Shown here: piece after piece, positions 20,551 to 33,322 of the stretch
How the letters are laid out: each line of letters starts with the position of its first letter
Numbering within the stretch: position 1 is the stretch's first letter
Assembly (NCBI GenBank): GCA_028456385.1
Contig: JALNQF010000054.1
Location: forward strand, 1 to 64,000
Reading direction: 5' to 3'
Source: Ophiosphaerella korrae
Lineage: Eukaryota; Ascomycota; Dothideomycetes; Pleosporales; Phaeosphaeriaceae
Length of the DNA stretch: 64,000 nt
Program-made: the position numbers and the translations under genes
Notes under the pieces: model-generated
What the model saw: the letters and a program-made list of their open reading frames with translations, nothing else
What the model was told of the DNA's origin: nothing
Database searches by the model: none

Positions 20551-23500
20551 AGTAATTAAGATTATCCTCTAGTTCCTATATTTTCTCCTATAGTTGTCCT
20601 TTTTTGTCTATACTTATCTATTCTACTATATAGTAGTTTTTTCTATTATAGAACTAGTATACTAAGATTTTCTTAACTTCCTATTCTTCTTATTCTCTAT
20701 ACGTATCTACTTTATACACTAGTAGTTCTACGTTTTATAGTGCTTGTTCTAGTAAGGCTATATAGAATATTAGGTATATCCTTATCTTATTTAGTAGCTT
20801 TAATTTAAATATAACTAGTATAACTTCTTTCTTAATTTTATATAGTCTTATCTTAACGTAGTCTAATTTTAAACTAGGTTGTTTACTTTTAATATTCTTT
20901 CGTACTAACTATACTCTTTCTCCCTCTCTAAATTAGGGTCCTTTCTTATACTTCTTATTATAGTACTTCGCTATTTAATTATGTAGAAACTCTACATCCT
21001 ATCTTAGTTAGTTATATATATCTCTAAGTCTATTAGTAAAGTTTTCTCCTTTTAGAAACTAAGATATTTATTCTCTTAGTATTTAGTATACATTAGGCTT
21101 AAATCTATAGTTTGTAAAAAAAGGTAATACTCTTATTACTATATTCTTTACGCTGTTGTATGCTAACTATACTATAGGTAGTAACTATACCTAATTATTC
21201 TAGTTGTAGTTAAGGTAGTATCTTAAGTACTATTCTACTATCTAATTTATTCGTTCTAATTATCTATCTATTTGTAGGCAGTATACTATAGATATTACGT
21301 GCTGTATTCCTAATTACGCTATTATCGTTCCTTATAGTTTTAATGTAAATTGTATATCTCTATCTATAATAATCTTATCTAGTAGTTTATATTAACTAAT
21401 TATAGTTCCTATAACCTAATATATAGTAACTTCTATCTTACTCTTCTCTTTATATAGCCTAAAGTATGTATACTTTATAAGCTTATTAACTATTATTAGG
21501 ATTCTATTATACTTAACTCCTAATATTAGGTCTTTAGACTTGGGTAACTTTGTAATAAAGTCTATTGTAATAACTCCCTATAGTTATCTTAGTACTTCTA
21601 CTAGTTATAGTATTCTATATAGTATATATCTATTATATTTATTCTTTTAATATTCTGTATAGTCTTGTAGTACTTCTATTACTAGTTATCTTACTTTTAG
21701 AATATAGTAGTCTTGTAGTAGTCTATCTAATATTTTCTTAATACCTTAGTAACTATATACTAGTAATTTATAGAATTATTATATAAATTCCCTTTAAATT
21801 TTTCTTAGAATATATATTCTTCTATATACTTATGCAAATCTATCTTAGATTTTAAGTTTCTCTATTTCTTTAGATACTTCTTGTATTATTTTCTAAATCT
21901 ATTTATTTAGCTTGTTACTTATCCTCTTAAGTATTGTAGCTATCTTAGGTGTGTTTAGGACTAAATGTCCTTCCTTGTTCTTAACTAGAACTATACTAGT
22001 AGCACTTACTTCTTCTTATAAATCTAGTCTTCTACTTAGAGCGTCTACAAATTAGTTATCTTTCCCTTTTATATATATTATTTCTATATTAAATATTAAT
22101 AGAAACTCCTACTATCTTGTATAGTGTTGTAATAGCTCTTTATTTATTATAAATCCTATAAGATTCTTATAGTCTATGTAAACTTTTGTCTAGTACTTTA
22201 CTTCTTATAGGTATACTCTCTATTATTTAAATACTTTGTAGATTACTAGTATCTCTTTGTTATAGATTAGGTAATTAAGTTCTACTATTTTTATCTTCTT
22301 AGAGAAGTATTTAACTAAGTATTCCTTTTTAGTCTCTAAGTCTTCTTACATTAGTGCTATTCTGTAGACTAAGTTTAATGTATCTATTTTTACTATCGCT
22401 AGTAGTTCTAGGTTGTATATTCTAATAACTAGGTTTTCTATAAACTTCTTTTTTATTATTTTAAATACTTTATCGTATTCCTTTATCTATTTAAATACTA
22501 TATCTTTTTTTATAAGTCTTGTAATTAGCTCTATATCTTTAGAGTATCTTACTATTAACTTTTTATAAAAGTTAGCTAGCCTATAAAATTATTATACCTC
22601 TTTTAGGTTCTTTAGTGTTAGCTATTTGTTAATTAAGTTGATCTTTTCTAGGTTAATCTTAATTTTTCCTAGTTTAATAATAAATCTAAGGAAATCTATT
22701 TCCTTTGTATAAAACTCGCATTTTCTTATCTTAAAGAATATTTTAGCTTCTACTAGTTTCTTTAGCACTTTATATATATATTGTATGTGTTCTTCCTCTA
22801 TTTCTAAGAATATAAAGATATTGTCTAAGTACGCGAATATAAATATATCTAAGTATTCTCTTAGTACTATGTTAATTCTCTCCTAGAATACTGCTAGTGC
22901 GTTTATTAAACTAAATAGTATAACTAAGTATTTGTATAGTTTATATTATGTTCTAAATGCTATTTTCTACTTATCTCCTTTCTTAATTCTAATCTAGTAG
23001 TATACGTTTTGTATATCTAGTTTTGTAAAGATCTTTGCTCTTTATAGCCTATCTTGTATTTTATCTATTTGTAGTAGTAGGTATTAGTTCTTGTTTATAA
23101 TTACGTTAGTTTTTCTAAAATCTACGTAGGGTCTTTTATTACTTATCCCTTTTTTGTCTATAAATATTAATCTATATACTACTAAGGATTTAGATTCTCT
23201 TATCTATCCTTTCTTTATTACATTTTGTATAAATAATTGTTTAATCTTAGATTCTTCTTCTATTTTTTAGTAGACTAGACTCTATCCTACGTTCTTTTCT
23301 TCTTTTAGTTCTATTACTAAGTCCTATAGTTAGTATTCTAGAAGGTAATCTTCTAGTTCTATAAGCTACTTTTCCTATTTCTTGTATTCTTCTAGGAATT
23401 CTCCCTTATAGGTACTTATATTAGCTTTTAGTATATCTATTTTATTATAACTAATTTTTCCTATTCTCTAATTAATGTGTAGGTTAGTTATCTATAACTA

Positions 23501-26021
23501 TAGCATACCTAATATTATATCTTGTTTATTATTAATTATTGTTATATCTATAACTATATTCTAGATTTCTAGTCCTTCTAACTTTAGTATTAAGAGTACT
23601 ATCTTAAACTATATAGGTTCTTAGAATAGTTTTTTTTTAATTATACTTAGTTATTAAGGGTATTTCTTTGTTATATACTTTATTCCTTATATTTCTATAA
23701 ACTTCTTTAATATAAAGTTTCTTATAGCTCTACTATTAATTATTAATTGTACTTTCTTTTTTTAGTATATACCTATTTTTGTAATATATAGGCCTCTTAT
23801 ACCTTCTAGCCTTTCTTACTTTAGTAATTTATTAAATTGTCTATCTTTCTAGAGCTATAGGCTTACTTTAAGTTTATATTCTTTATATTTTAGATACTTG
23901 TTATATATATATTTATACTATAGTCCTCCTTAGACGCATTTCTTAGATAATTTTAGGCTAGGTCTTACTACTATATATCTATCTTCTAGGATTATTTCCT
24001 ATCCTTAGATATCTTCTACTATAATTACTCTTGTATAGTTATAGCCTCTTCTCTTTATAGGCTATATGTTGTTATTTACTTTAGGGTTTCTATATATAAT
24101 ACAATTCTTGTCTAGGTATAATATCTATAATACTTTAAAGTATACTAAGTGTTTTAGGTCTATTATTTTATTATCCCCCTCCTAGTATTTACTTCTATTA
24201 AGTATATCTATTATTAAGATATAGTATACTATTAGTACTCTTAGTATATAGGCTTTATTAATCTATCGCGTCTCTCTTACAAGGTATTACTATTCTTTTT
24301 ATATAGGTATTCTTCTTACTATAACTATATATTACTTTATCTATTCTTAAAATAGTATAAACTTTATTTCTTTAGGATTGCGTTCTTTCTAGTCTTTGTA
24401 CGCTTCCTCTATACTTATAACTAGTAAGTATTTCTAAATAAACTTCTATTCTTTATCTTATTCCTCTATATCTATTATAGTATAGCTATTATAACTATAT
24501 ATTGTTAGCTAGGTATACTCTATATCTCTTATACTAACTTATCTCTTACTTCCTTGTAGTCCTTTAGAGAGAGCTATAGTAGTCTCTTTATCTAGTACTA
24601 GTCTATTAGCCTAGATTAATAGTACTAGAAGCTCTTCTCCTTCTAAATCTTCTATTAGTAGGTCTATTACTTAAGCTATCTCTTTTAGCTAAGCTTTTAT
24701 TCTTTCTTTTGTTACTACTACTCTATTTCTCTATTATAAGAAATATCCTACTCTCTACTTACTAGAAAGATATATATAGTAGTTGTCTTTGTAACAAAAG
24801 GTCTAATAGAGTATTACGTATTATATTTCTTTACTCCTAGCTACCTTCTCTTAAGGTTTAGCCTATACTTGTAGTACTTCCTTCTTTTTCTCTATTGTCT
24901 TTAACTAAGCTTCCTTATCTTTCTTATAGTCTTTATTTTTATAGCTATTTATAAAGTGTCCTAGTTTTCTATATTTATAGTATACTATATCCTTCTTCTT
25001 TTTAGATTAGTAGTCTTTCGCATAGTAGCTTAGTTTACTATAGTTAAAGTACGTAAAGTCTTTGTTCTTTCTCTTTTTCTTATCCTTGTTTATATTAAGG
25101 ATTATAGGATCTCTAGTATCTTAGTTCCTAGTTTAGTTACTATACTTATTCTTCTTCTATTTTCGAAGGTTATTGTTAATTTATATTACCTACTACTTTA
25201 AGGCTTCTAGTGTCCTTAGTTTCTCTATATATATTATCTTATATTAGATTTTTAAGTTTAATCCTTATTTAAATCGTAATATTAATACTAACTTATTCTA
25301 TTCTATATTTTAGGATAGTTATTTAAATTATAATATATACTTAGGAACACTCTAGGTCTATATAAGCTTTTCTAGCTATTCTTTAGCTTATTAGGTAACG
25401 TCTGTATCCCTAAATACTGCTCGTATTTGTTTAGTAAAGTACTTGTAACTTCTAAAAATAGCTCTAGTTTTATCTTTCTAGGTTATTAGAGAGTGTGTTG
25501 TATAATCTATCTAGTAAGGTTTATACTATCTTATCGCGTCTTCTTCGAGATATAATCTAATATATATTACCTTCTTTTCTTCTATATTAAAGTATAGTAC
25601 TTGTATATCTATCTAGAGTTATACTAAAGCTATAAAAGGTCTTAGTTTCTCCCTTATTTTATTAAACTTCTTAAAGATAGGTATCTTTAGTAGCTTCTTT
25701 GTAGTACTTATTGCTAGACGTTATATAATTAACTCTATCTAATTCTATCCTTTAATAATAGCTTTAATTTATACCTTGTTTTATTTTACGTAATCTTATA
25801 GTTCTTTGTTCTACGTTTCTAAGGCGTTAATTACTATTTTTATGTCTTCTTTATTTAAGATTAAGTTATTAATTTAGTCCTTGATTATTTCCTATATAGT
25901 GCTGTTAGACTTATAACTACTCTTAGGGGCTTTACTTATTTTAGTTAAACTTTCTACTATTATATTAGCTAGACTGCGCGCTACTTACGCTTTGCTTCTC
26001 GTAATAACTAAATTAGTAAGG

Positions 26022-26450
26022 TGTTATAGGCCTCCTGTTGTTAACTACAAGTACCTATCTTAAAGAAAGTTAGTAGATTACGAGGTAATAGTAAAAGCTT
26101 AGAGGTAATCTATAATAACTATAAATAATAGAAGATGTTTTATAACTATCTTGTATTAGCGTTCTATAGTTAAAGGATTAAATTACTAATACTATCTTAA
26201 TAATGCGCATCCTACTAACTATATACTCGTTGTAATCTATAATCTATAACTACTAAGATAAATAGATTATAGATTGTCCTAATCTATAATCTATAGCTAC
26301 TAAGAGTCTATAGATTATAGATTAGTCTATATGTCCTAGTTGTGTGTTATTTCCTAATTAAGATTATTACCCCGCTCGTCCTATGCTTTGTTAGCAACTA
26401 AGTTAGGACTAATTAGTTCTATCTCGATTTCTTCTATTATACCTGTAACA
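26022..26450 (-). repeat. LTR of element A (5' LTR of the element)
   Basis: 429 bp, begins TGTTATAGGCCTCCTG and ends ACCTGTAACA, followed by the TTTTA target duplication. The primer-binding region would lie just left of 26022. Confidence 0.9.
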
Positions 26451-26453
26451 TTT

Positions 26454-26894
26454 TATTATAGCTATAATAAGAGAAAATTAATTTAAGCTAATTAGCCTTA
26501 CTATAGATAATAATAACACGTATAACCTATAGGGTAATAAACTTAACTAGGAAGCTAACTATAATAGAGACACGTAACAAATTTGCAATTCGCGATCTTA
26601 GTAAATATAAAGTATAAAGCTAAGTACGTAATAAATTTATAATTTATAATCTTAGTAAATACAAAGTACAAAGCTAGCTAAGAGACATAGGTATATAGTT
26701 AGTAGTAATGTATATTATTAGGATAGTATTAGTAATCTAATCTTTAACCTAGAACGCTAATACTTAATATTATATATACAAATTAACTATTATTTATAGT
26801 TATTACTAATTATAATATAAGATTTTGTTATTACCTTATAATCTACTAATAACCTAGAGGTTATTAGGAAGTTAACCCTAGTAACTCTATTATA
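26454..26894 (+). repeat. 5' LTR of element B
   Basis: 441 bp, pairs with 40193-40633. The start reads TATTATAGCT where the partner reads TGTTATAGCT, a RIP-type change. Confidence 0.88.
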
Positions 26895-28093
26895 CCTTAC
26901 TAATTTAGTTATTACAAGAAGCAAAGCGTAAGTAGTGTATAGTCTAGCTAATATAATAGTAGAAAGTTTAACTAAAAAAGGAGCTAAGGCACCTATAAGT
27001 AGCTATAAATTAGACAATATAGTATAGAAATAAATTAAAGACTACCTAAACAATTTAATCTCTAAGAAAGAAGATATAAAGATAGTAATTAACGCCTTAG
27101 AAACCTAAAACAAAGAACTCTAGGAATACGTAAAGTAAAATAAGGCTTAAATTAAAGTAATTATTAAAGGATAGAACTAGATAGAATTAATTATATAAAG
27201 ACTAGAGATAAGTATAATAAAAAAACTACTTAAGATACTTGTCTTTAAAAAGTTTAATAGAATAAAGGAAAAACTAAGACCTTTTATAGTATTAGTATAA
27301 CTCTAGATAGATATATAAGTACTACACTTTAATATAGAAGAAAAAAAGGTAATATATATTAGAATATACCTTAAAGAAGATATAATAAGATAGTTTAAAC
27401 CCTACTAGATAGATTATATAACGTACGCTCTAATAATATAAAAAGATAAAACTAGAGCTATCTTTAGAAGTTATAAATACTTTACTAGACAAATAAGAGT
27501 AGTATTTAGAGATATAGATATTACCTAATAAGCTAAAAAGAAACTTAAAAGACTCTTATAATAAAAGAGTATCTCTAAGTATATATTATAGTTTAAATAA
27601 CTATTACAAAATATAGAATAGAATAAATTAGCCCTAATATTATAATTTAAATAAAGATTAAATAAGAAAATCTAATACAAGATAATCTAAATAGAGAAAC
27701 CTAGGATACTAGAAGCCCTAAAGTAAAAGGTAATATAGATTAATAATAACCTCTAAGAATAGAAGAAAAATAAGTATAGTAGCTAACCTAGAAACTAGGA
27801 TATTAGAGACCCTATAATCCTTAATACTAATAAAGATAAAAAGAGAAAGAAAAATAAAGACTATATATACTTTAACTATAGTAAGAAAAGCTACTATATA
27901 AAAGATTACTAATTATAAAAGAAAAAGGATATAGTATATTATAAGTATAAAAAACTAGAATACTTTATAAAAGACTATAGAAGTAAAGACTATAAGAAAG
28001 ATAAAGAAATATAGTTAAAGATAACTAAAAGTAAGAAGGAAGTACTAAAAGTATAGAGTAAGCCTTAAAAAAAAGTAGCTAGGAGTAAAAAAA

Positions 28094-28539
28094 TGTTATA
28101 GGCGTAACAAGAGAAATTAAGATAGAACTAATTAGTCTTGCCTTAGGAGCTAACAAAGTATAAGACAAGTAGGGTAGTAACTTTAATTAGGAAGCTACTT
28201 ATAATTAGGACACGTAGGTAATCTCTTAATCTATTAAGTATATAGATAGAAAATAATTATAGATTAATAGATTAGTAATCTATAATCTATAATCGCTAAG
28301 AATAGATATAAGTAATAGATTATAAATTAGTAGGAATATATAAATAGTAAAGATATATATTATTAGGATAGTATTAGTAATTTAATTATTAACTATAAGC
28401 GATAATACTAAGATAGTTATAAAACATCTTCTATTATTTATAGCTTATTATAGATTACTATATAAGCTTTTGTTATTACTTCCTAATCTACTAATACCTT
28501 TTAGGTTATTAGGAAGTCGACCCTAGTAAGCCTATTATA
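28094..28539 (+). mobile_element. Solo LTR of the same superfamily inside gag-pol of B
   Basis: A 446-bp LTR-like unit (starting TGTTATAGGCGTAACAAG, ending CCTATTATA) sits in the space between gag and protease of B. It is flanked by AAAAA on both sides (28089-28093 and 28540-28544). No internal domain is present, so this is a solo LTR left by recombination between two LTRs. The sequence is distinct enough from B's own LTRs to be another subfamily. Confidence 0.8.
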
Positions 28540-31500
28540 AAAAATATAATACGTAATACTCTACTAGACCTTTTATTATAAAGATAACTACTATATATAT
28601 CTTTCTAGTAAAGAAAGAGTAAGATAGTTCTTATAGAAGAATAAAGTAATAGTAATAAAAGAAAAAATAAAAGTATAGCTAGAAGAAATAGTATACGTAA
28701 TAGACCTACTAATAGAAGACTTAGAAGGGAAAGAGCCTTAGATTCTATTAATCTAGGCTAAAGGACTAGTACTAGATAAAGAAACTACTATAGCTTCTTC
28801 TAAAAGACTATAAAAAAGTAAGAAAGAAGTTAGTATAAAAAGTATAGAGTATACCTAGCTAAATATATATAGCTATAATAGCTATATAATAATAAATATA
28901 GAAGAACAAAATAAAGAAAAAAAGTTTATTTAGAAATACTTACTAGTTATAAGTATAGAGGAAGTATATAAAGACTAGAAAGAATATAACTTTAAAAAAA
29001 TAAAGTTTATACTATTTTAAGAATAGATAAAGTAATATATAGTTATAGTAAGAAGAATACTTATATAAAGGAAATAGTAGTTCTTTATAAGAAAGACGTA
29101 ATAGATTAATAAAGCCTATATACTAAGAGTACTAGTAGTATACTATATCTTAACTACTAATATACCTAGAAAAGATAAATACTAGGAAGGAGATAATAAA
29201 ATAATAGACCTAAAATATCTAGTATACTTTAAAGAATTATAAATATTATACCTAGATAAGAATTATATTATATATAAGAACTCTAAAATAAATAATAGTA
29301 TATAGCTTATAAAAAGAAGAGGATATAACTATATAAAAGTAATTCTAGTAGAAGATATCTAAGGATAAGAAATAATACTAGAAGAAGGTTACGTAGTAGT
29401 AAGGCCTAGACTAAAACTACCTAAGAAATATATCTAAGGAAGACTATAGTATAAATATACGTATAATAAATATCTAAAATACAAAGAATATAAACTTAAA
29501 GTAAAGCTATAGCTTTAGAAAGATAGATAATTTATAAAACTACCTAAGTAAGAATAGCTAGAAGGTATAAAAGGCCTATATATTATAAAAATAGGTACTT
29601 ACTAAGAAAAGAAAGTATAATTAATAATTAATAGTAGAGCTATAAAGAACTTTATATTAAAGAAGTTTATAAAAATATAGAAAATAAAGTATATAATAAA
29701 GAAATACTCTTAATAATTAAGTATAATTAAAAGAAAACTATTTTAAGAACTTATTAGGTTTAAAATAGCTCCTTCTATATTAGAACTAGAAAAGATAATA
29801 ATTAAAAATATAGTTATAGATATAACAACAATTAATAATAAACAAGATATAATACTAGGTATACTATAGATATAAATAACTAACCTATATATTAATTAGA
29901 AAATAAGAAAAATTAACTACTATAAAATAGATATATTAAAAGCTAATATAAGTACCTATAAAGGAGAATTCCCTAAAGAATATAAAAAATAGGAAAAACA
30001 GCTTATAGAACCTAAAGACTACCTTCTAGAATATTAGCTATAGGATTTAGTAATAGACCTAAAAAAAGATAAAGACGTATAATAGAGCCTAGTTTATAGA
30101 AAAATAGAAAAAGAATCTAAGATTAAATAATTATTTATTAAAAACGTAATAAGAAAAAGATAGATATAAGAATATAAGTCCTTAGTAGTATATAGACTTA
30201 TATTTATATATCTAGACAATATCTTTATATTCTTAGAAATAGAAGAAGAATATATATAATATATATATAAGGTACTAGAAAAACTAGTAGAAAATAAACT
30301 ATTCTTTAAGATAAGAAAGTGTCAATTCTATACAAAAGAAATAGATTTCCTTAGATTTATTATTAAACTAGGAATAATTAAGATTAACCTAGAAAAGATT
30401 AAGTTAATAAGTAAATAGCTAATACTAAAGAACTTAAAATAGGTATAATAGTTTTATAGGTTAGTAAACTTCTATAAAAAGCTAATAGTAAGATAGTCTA
30501 AAAATATAGAACTAATAACAAAGCTTATAAAGAAAGATACGCTATTTAAATAGATAAAAGAATATAATAAGGTATTTAATAAGATTAAAAGAAAGTTTAT
30601 AGAAAACCTAGTTATTAGAATATATAACCTAGACCTACTAGTTATAGTAAAAATAGATATATCTAACTTAGTCTATAGAATAGTACTAATATAAGAAGAC
30701 CTAAAGACTAAAAAAGAGTACTTAGTTAAGTACTTTTCTAAGAAAATAAAGCTAGTAGAGCTTAACTACCTAATTTATAACAAAGAGATACTAGTAATCT
30801 ATAAAGTACTTAAGTAATAGAGAGTATATTTATAGAAAGTAAAATATAAGATAAAGATCTATATAGACTATAAGAACTTTATAGGATTTATACTAAATAA
30901 AGAATTATTATAATACTATATAAGATAGTAAGAATTCCTATTAATATTTAATTTAGAAATTATATATATAAAAGGGAAAGATAACTAATTTATAGACGCC
31001 CTTAGTAGAAGACTAGACTTATAAGAGGAAGTAAATACTACTAGTATAGTTCTAGTAAAAAATAAAGAAAGATATTTAGTCCTAAATATACCTAAAATAG
31101 CTATAATACTTAAGAAGAAGAGTAGTAAGCTAGAGGAATAGATTTAGAAAATAATACAAGAAGTATCTAAAGAAATAGAGAAACTAGAAATCTAAGAAGG
31201 ATTTATACAAGCTTATAGAAGAATATATATCCTAAGAAAGATCTAAAGAGAATTTATATAATAATTCTATAAATTACTAGTATATAGATACTAAGGAATT
31301 AATAAAACCCTAGATAGATTACTAAGAAACTACTATATTCTAAGAGTAAGATAACTAGTAATAGAAGTACTACAAGACTATATAGAATACTATAGAAATA
31401 AGTATAGTAGATACGTACTATATAAAATACTATAACTAGTAGAAGTACTAAAATAACTATAGAGAGTTATTATAATAGACTTTATTACAAAGTTATTAAA

Positions 31501-32896
31501 GTTAAAAGATCTAATATTAGGAGTTAAGTATAATAGAATTCTAATAATAGTAGATAAACTTATAAAGTACTTGTACTTTAAACTATATAAAAAGAAAAGT
31601 AAGATAGAAGTTACTATATACTAAGTTTTAGGAACTATAATTAGCTAATACAAACTACTAGACAAGATTATTATAGATAAAAATATAAGATTTATATTAA
31701 AACTATAGGAAATAATAATAGTATAATTAAGAATATAATATATAATATCTACTATATATTACCTATAAATAGATAGATAATTAGAACAAATAAATTAGAT
31801 AGTAGAATAGTACTTAAGATACTACCTTAACTATAACTAGAATAACTAGGTACAACTACTACCTATAGTATAGTTAGTATACAATAGCGTAAAGAATATA
31901 GTAATAAAAGTATTACCTTTCTTTATAAACTATAGATTTAACCCTAATATATACTAAATACTAAGAACTTAGATATTTTAGTCTCTAAGAAGAGAAAACT
32001 TTACTAATAGACTTAAAGATATATATAATTAATTAAGATAGGACGTAGAATTTCTATATAATTAAATAGTAAGATACTATAACAAGAAGTATAGAGACCT
32101 TAATTTAGAAAGAGAGAAAAAGTATAGTTAGTATAAAAAAATATTAAGAGTAAACAACTAAGTTTAAAATTAGACTACGTTAAAATAAGACTATATAAAA
32201 TTAAGAAAAAAGTTACGCTAGTTATATTTAAACTAAAGCTACTAAGTAAGATAAGGATATACTTAATCTTTTATATAGTACTACTTAAGATAACACTATA
32301 AAACATAGAACTACTAGTGTATAAAATAGATATATATAGAGAATAAGAAGAATAGAAAGTTAAAGAAATCTTAGAATACTAGTTCTATAATAGTAGGAAC
32401 TATTACTTAGTAAAATAGATAGGAATAGATAAGAAAAGAAAACTATAGGAAGATATATAGGAACTAGAAGATAACTTTAACTACTCTAAGAAACTAGAAG
32501 AGTTCTAAAGTTAAAACCTTCTAGAGCGCTTTATAGTAAACTAAGAAAATTAGTACTACTAATAGTAAATAAAGAGATACTAGGAACGCCTAATATAATA
32601 GGAGCTAGAGTAACTTCTACTACGTCCTTAAGGTCTATTTTAGCCTCTAAGGCACAAGACTATTTAGGTAATTTAGCGTTATTATAAGCTTTTATTTTAT
32701 AAAGATACTTAATATAAGAATAAAAATCTACTAGCTTATAAAGAGTTAGCTTATACTTAGCTTTAGCTTCTATAAGCTATAATAATAGTATCTCTTAAGC
32801 TTAGTTAATAGCTCGCCCTATCTAATTTAGTAAAAAGAAACTATATAGAAATTAAGTACTTATACTCTATAAGAGAAATACTAGAAAGAGTATACT

Positions 32897-33322
32897 TATT
32901 ATAGGTGTAATAGAAGGAATCGAGATAGAACTAATTAGTCCTAATCTAGGCGCTAACGAAGCATAGGACAAGTAGGGTAACAACCTCGATTAGGAAACTA
33001 CACATAACTAGGACACCTAGGTTAATCTATAATCTATATACTCTTAGCATTAATAGATTATAGATTAAGACAATCTATAATCTACTAGTCTTAGTAACTA
33101 TAGATTATAGATTACGACAAGTATATAGTTAGTAGGATATATATTATTAGGATAGTATTAGTAATTTAATTCTTTAACTATAGAACGCTAATACAAGACG
33201 GTTACAAAATATCTTCTATTGTTTATAGTTATTATAGATTACTCCTAAGCTTTTACTATTAACTCCTAATCTACTAATACTTTATATAGGTACTTATAGT
33301 TAACGATAGGTAGCTTATAATA
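32897..33322 (+). repeat. 5' LTR of element C
   Basis: 426 bp, matching 39497-39922 and closely related to the LTRs of A in reverse orientation. Confidence 0.9.

Larger units (their letters stand above)
19419..26450 (-). mobile_element. Retrotransposon A: Ty3/gypsy chromodomain type, complete but RIP-dead, 7,032 bp
   Basis: Two 429-bp LTRs (19419-19847 and 26022-26450) with TG...CA ends (partly TA after RIP) and a 5-bp target duplication TTTTA (19414-19418, 26451-26455) define a complete element. Pol is on the minus strand. The YLD(D)I catalytic motif of reverse transcriptase is visible, decayed to Y-L-D-N-I, near 22820-22835, and the chromodomain-like 3' end lies near 20530-20600. Gag with zinc-knuckle remnants is at about 24700-25900. 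Frames are closed by frequent TAA/TAG. It inserted exactly at the outer edge of B's left LTR, so it is younger than B. Confidence 0.9.
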
